The notes beneath the pieces were generated by a model. The model saw nothing but the letters and a program-made list of their open reading frames with translations, did no database searches and had not been told where the DNA came from. Position numbers and translations under genes: made by a program. From contig NZ_QNUX01000001.1 in the NCBI RefSeq assembly GCF_003312425.1, forward strand, positions 434,001-498,000: DNA of 64,000 bases, written 5' to 3'. Of the stretch, positions 61,027-64,000 are shown piece by piece. Source of the stretch: Flavobacterium psychrolimnae. GTDB taxonomy: Bacteria > Bacteroidota > Bacteroidia > Flavobacteriales > Flavobacteriaceae. Every line of letters begins with the position of its first letter. Positions within the stretch are counted from its first letter, which is position 1.

Positions 61027-62475
61027 ATGGCAACCACAACTTTATACGAAAAAGAAGTTTCTTTTCAAGCCGACAGGCGACGTGCAGGAGTAAAACTGAT
61101 TAAAATCATCAGCGATTTATGGTATGATAAATCCATTGAGATGGTCTTATTCCGAAATCAATTAATTGATAGAAATGTCAGTGATATTATCAACCTGCAT
61201 GAATATGCCGCTGAATTTGTAGGCAAACCCATTTCAGTATTTGATTCGGTTAAAATTGCAAAAGCTATTTTAGAATTGAATTTGCCACCTGCAAAATTGG
61301 ATATTGGAAAACTTACGTACGAATATGGTTTAGAAGAAGATAAATATCCAGACGCCAAATATTTTGTCATTGACAAATTGAAAAACGCCAAAAATTCGGA
61401 AGAAATTCAACCAAAAGATGTCGTTCTGTATGGTTTTGGTCGAATTGGTCGTTTGCTGGCCAGAGAATTAATGTCGAAAACCGGAAAAGGAAGTCAAATG
61501 CGATTGCGCGCTATCGTAACACGCGATAAAAATGATGCTACTTCTTTAGAAAAAAGAGCTTCTTTGCTGCGTTACGATTCTATTCACGGTGATTTCCAAG
61601 GTTCAGTTACTGCTGATACTAAAAATAATGCTTTAATTATTAACGGAACAACCGTTCACGTGATAACGGCAAATGGTCCAGAAGAAATTGATTACACACA
61701 GTACGGAATTGATAATGCTTTAGTAATTGACAACACAGGCGCTTTTACCACACACGAAGCATTAAGCCGACATTTGGTTTCCAAAGGTGCCGATAAAGTA
61801 CTGCTTACCGCTCCCGGAAAAGGAGTTCCTAATATTGTTCACGGTGTAAACCATAACGAATATAATCCTGACGAAATCAACATTTTTTCCGCGGCCTCGT
61901 GTACTACTAATGCGATTACGCCAATTTTGAAAGCTGTTGAAGACACTTTAGGAGTTGTCAAAGGACATTTGGAGACCATCCATGCCTATACAAACGACCA
62001 GAATCTTGTGGATAATATGCACAAAAAATACCGTCGTGGTAGAGCTGCAGCCTTAAATATGGTGATTACAGAAACGGGGGCCGGAAGTGCTGTTGCAAAA
62101 GCATTGCCGTCATTGGAAGGAAAATTAACGTCAAATGCGATTCGTGTGCCGGTTCCTAATGGTTCATTGGTCGTTTTGAATCTGGAAGTAACCAAAAAAA
62201 CATCCGTTAAGGACATCAATGCCATCATGAAAAAATATGCTTTGGAAGGCGAATTAGTAGAGCAAATCAAATACTCCATGAATAACGAGTTGGTTTCATC
62301 GGATATCGTTGGTACATCGCAACCAGCTATTTATGATAGTAATGCCACAATCGTTTCCGCCGATGGAAAAAATATCGTGCTATACATTTGGTACGATAAC
62401 GAATATGGTTACAGCCACCAAGTCATTAGATTAGCAAAATACATTGCCAAAGTAAGACGTTTCACGTATTACTAG
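61027..62475 (+). CDS. gap: glyceraldehyde-3-phosphate dehydrogenase, long form
   Basis: 482 residues against about 335 in ordinary GapA. Residues 1-130 form an N-terminal extension with ATTTLYEKEVSFQADRRRAG and helices. The Rossmann NAD site follows (VLYGFGRIGRLLARELM, about 136-152), then the catalytic Cys in SAASCTTNAITPI (about 296), the His in HAYTNDQNLVDN and the Arg/Thr loop in RRGRAAALNMV. The same long type occurs, as I recall, in other Bacteroidetes and some other bacteria. The function is the glycolytic/gluconeogenic oxidation step; the role of the extension is unknown. Single gene with promoter and terminator. Confidence 0.95.
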   Translation: MATTTLYEKEVSFQADRRRAGVKLIKIISDLWYDKSIEMVLFRNQLIDRNVSDIINLHEYAAEFVGKPISVFDSVKIAKAILELNLPPAKLDIGKLTYEYGLEEDKYPDAKYFVIDKLKNAKNSEEIQPKDVVLYGFGRIGRLLARELMSKTGKGSQMRLRAIVTRDKNDATSLEKRASLLRYDSIHGDFQGSVTADTKNNALIINGTTVHVITANGPEEIDYTQYGIDNALVIDNTGAFTTHEALSRHLVSKGADKVLLTAPGKGVPNIVHGVNHNEYNPDEINIFSAASCTTNAITPILKAVEDTLGVVKGHLETIHAYTNDQNLVDNMHKKYRRGRAAALNMVITETGAGSAVAKALPSLEGKLTSNAIRVPVPNGSLVVLNLEVTKKTSVKDINAIMKKYALEGELVEQIKYSMNNELVSSDIVGTSQPAIYDSNATIVSADGKNIVLYIWYDNEYGYSHQVIRLAKYIAKVRRFTYY

Positions 62476-62583
62476 CCTATAAATTACAGGTTGTGGATTT
62501 GAGGTTGTAATTTTTTTAGTTTTAGTTTTTAGTCTCCTTAGTTTTAAATTTAATACAACCTTAACCCAGCCTGAATTAAATAG

Positions 62584-62622
62584 AAAATCCGTCGCGTTAT
62601 GAAAACGAGACGGATTTTTTTG
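62584..62622 (+). terminator. terminator of gap
   Basis: AAAATCCGTC / GACGGATTTT stem with a further CGTT/AACG pairing in the loop, then T-run. The same stem core appears at 63411. Confidence 0.88.
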
Positions 62623-62708
62623 TTTCACAATTATAAAAGAAAAATACCGCAGTTATGTAGTATTTTATTTCTACTTTTAGCATTGTCAAATTTCTAACTC
62701 AATTCAGA

Positions 62709-63389
62709 ATGCTTAAAAATTCCCTAATCGCCCTTCTACTTCTTACAAGTTTTATAAGTTATAGCCAATCGTCTGATGATAATACAAATTACTGGATTGA
62801 TATCGATGGGAAATCTGTTTCTAAAACACAGTTTTTAAAGCAATTTGGTGGCCGATATTCAGAATTTGCTGTATGGAATTACATTACAAAAGACTCTGGA
62901 CGGGTCACAAAAACCCATTATAAATTTAACTTGTATACCGTTGATCATTCCTTTTTTCTAAATTACATCAACCGCACTACCAATAAAAAATTACCTATCA
63001 ACACCACATTATTAATTGAATTTCATTACAAAGATGACCTTTGTAGCAGTAATTCTTCCAATAAGTGGAGCGGGTCAAAAATTGCAAATCGAAAATATCA
63101 CACCAATACTTGGAAAAAATATATTGAAAGTAAAAATGAAAATCTAGTCTATTTGGTCTTTTTTGAAAAAGGTATTGAAGTACAAAATTCAAAAAGCAAA
63201 CGTGAATACTATTTCAGCGACCAAGAAAATATATTAAGAAAGAAAATCTTTTTAAACCCAACTTCATGCGGTTCCTATATGCTTTCAAAACCATATGGAA
63301 TAACACTTGTTCGAAATGGGGAAAGTACCGCTATAACTATGGCTGCAAATCTAGATCCTAAAAAATGGGATAAGCAAGAATTTGAATGA
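62709..63389 (+). CDS. secreted hypothetical protein (226 aa)
   Basis: Signal peptide KNSLIALLLLTSFISYSQS, then a polar protein with the phrases NYWIDIDGKSVSKTQFLKQF and TKTHYKFNLYTVDHSFFLNY. Two cysteines appear, at KDDLCSSNSS and NPTSCGSYML, and the end is KKWDKQEFE. No family recognised. It lies alone between two terminators that share the same stem sequence; TACTTTTA at 62673-62680 (one mismatch) is a possible promoter box 29 bases before the start. Periplasmic or exported; role unknown. Confidence 0.7.
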   Translation: MLKNSLIALLLLTSFISYSQSSDDNTNYWIDIDGKSVSKTQFLKQFGGRYSEFAVWNYITKDSGRVTKTHYKFNLYTVDHSFFLNYINRTTNKKLPINTTLLIEFHYKDDLCSSNSSNKWSGSKIANRKYHTNTWKKYIESKNENLVYLVFFEKGIEVQNSKSKREYYFSDQENILRKKIFLNPTSCGSYMLSKPYGITLVRNGESTAITMAANLDPKKWDKQEFE

Positions 63390-63410
63390 TCGTTCGTTCT
63401 TCTACTCATA

Positions 63411-63449
63411 AAAAAATCCGTCTTGTTCTTTAACTAGACGGATTTTTTG
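63411..63449 (+). terminator. terminator after the secreted hypothetical gene
   Basis: AAAAAATCCGTCT / AGACGGATTTTTT stem (13 bp) followed by T, 22 bases past the stop codon. Confidence 0.9.
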
Positions 63450-63678
63450 TTTATGATTTTCTGTTATTGTACCGAAGTGGCAAGCAGATCACTCAGATTA
63501 AGCGGATTTTAATTGATTTTTTAAAAACATCTGAAAGGAATTAATCAGAAGTATTTTTAAACATATAAGGAATATAAGTTCATTTAAGTTGGACTATTTT
63601 AAATTCATAAATGATATAATACATCTCACAACTTACTAATTAATAACTAATAACTCATAACTAATAATTTTAAAAAAA

Positions 63679-64000
63679 CTACTCCTTAGCTTTCGTCAAA
63701 TAATACACCGGAATACCAATTAGCATTATCAAAACACCCCAACCACTGGTACTGGTTTTTGTATACAATAAAGCGATACAAATTGCCGTGGCAATAATTA
63801 GATAGAGTGCAGGTAAAAATGGATATCCAAAAGCTTTATAGGGTCTTTCCACATTTGGCATTTTCTTGCGCAGAATAAATATTCCTAGGATAGTAAGGAT
63901 ATAAAATATCAAAACGATAATAACCACAAAATCCAATAAATCTCCGTATTTCCCAGTCAGACATAACGCCGAAGCCCAAATACACTGCGCCCAAATAGAC
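63679..64000 (-). CDS. APC family amino-acid permease, partial (N-terminal part outside window)
   Basis: The frame is open from the right edge to a stop at 63679 (107 codons visible). The translation includes SIWAQCIWASALCLTGKYGD, then DFVVIIVLIFYILTILGIFIL and the RPYKAFGYPFLPALYLI phrase typical of the APC superfamily C-terminal region, ending with a short cytoplasmic tail. It is the last three helices of an inner-membrane amino-acid/polyamine permease; the first nine lie beyond 64000. The stretch 63450-63678 between it and the terminator shows only AT-rich sequence and short direct repeats. Confidence 0.85.
   Translation of the reverse strand, partial: SIWAQCIWASALCLTGKYGDLLDFVVIIVLIFYILTILGIFILRKKMPNVERPYKAFGYPFLPALYLIIATAICIALLYTKTSTSGWGVLIMLIGIPVYYLTKAKE

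Overview
The window looks like chromosomal DNA of a Flavobacterium-like member of the Bacteroidetes (Flavobacteriaceae). It is AT-rich, starts lack Shine-Dalgarno sequences, and many starts are preceded by the Bacteroidetes -7 promoter box TAnnTTTG (for example TATCTTTG, TACTTTTG). The gene set fits this family: long-form GAPDH, split methylmalonyl-CoA mutase, NatAB-type ABC exporter, DUF2007 protein and small conserved Flavobacteria proteins. No prophage, insertion sequence, CRISPR array, rRNA or tRNA gene was seen. Most genes are core metabolism and information processing. The accessory parts are the surface-polysaccharide cluster at the left edge, one toxin-antitoxin pair and several dispersed repeats.

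Layout. 1-4.9 kb: the end of a leftward O-antigen/surface-sugar operon (methyltransferase, small membrane protein, flippase, hexapeptide acyltransferase, DegT aminotransferase, FemAB/GNAT-like transferase). The last three probably make an N-acylated amino sugar that the flippase exports on its lipid carrier. 4.9-20.2 kb: TRIC/UPF0126 membrane protein, TrmH methyltransferase, serine hydrolase, Rel (ppGpp), a Fur-family regulator with purA, nudK with an EamA transporter, 1-Cys peroxiredoxin, Fsr-like and AEC transporters, meaB, two small proteins and a MATE pump. 20.3-29.2 kb: outer-membrane barrel, PPK2, a propeller-like protein, SDR, mtaB, HAD phosphatase, DUF2007, a lone DEAD-box domain and a sigma-54 response regulator. 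29.3-41.2 kb: NatAB-type exporter, grpE-dnaJ, hisS, FtsX-type permease, prmC, ribD and small enzymes.

41.3-46.3 kb: dnaA, LMW protein phosphatase, RsmI-like methyltransferase, methionine-type aminotransferase and SDR. 46.4-50 kb: YceI, pirin and Crp-family genes, udk and a DivIC-like division protein. 50.1-54.3 kb: methylmalonyl-CoA mutase small and large subunits, separated by a RelE/ParE-type toxin-antitoxin pair. The MeaB chaperone for this mutase lies 33 kb away. 54.6-64 kb: PepSY-like secreted protein, lysozyme-like protein, DUF2279 protein, mltG, GNAT, dapF, HtrA protease, GAPDH, a secreted orphan protein and a partial amino-acid permease.

The most unusual non-coding signal is a dispersed intergenic element of about 80-110 bp that runs from TAGCCC to (T)AGCTCC. 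There are five recognisable copies and one fragment. Two copies have nearly identical ends but unrelated central sequences, each of which still forms a hairpin. A second repeat type has inserted in frame into the DegT gene, and large nested hairpins sit between convergent genes.
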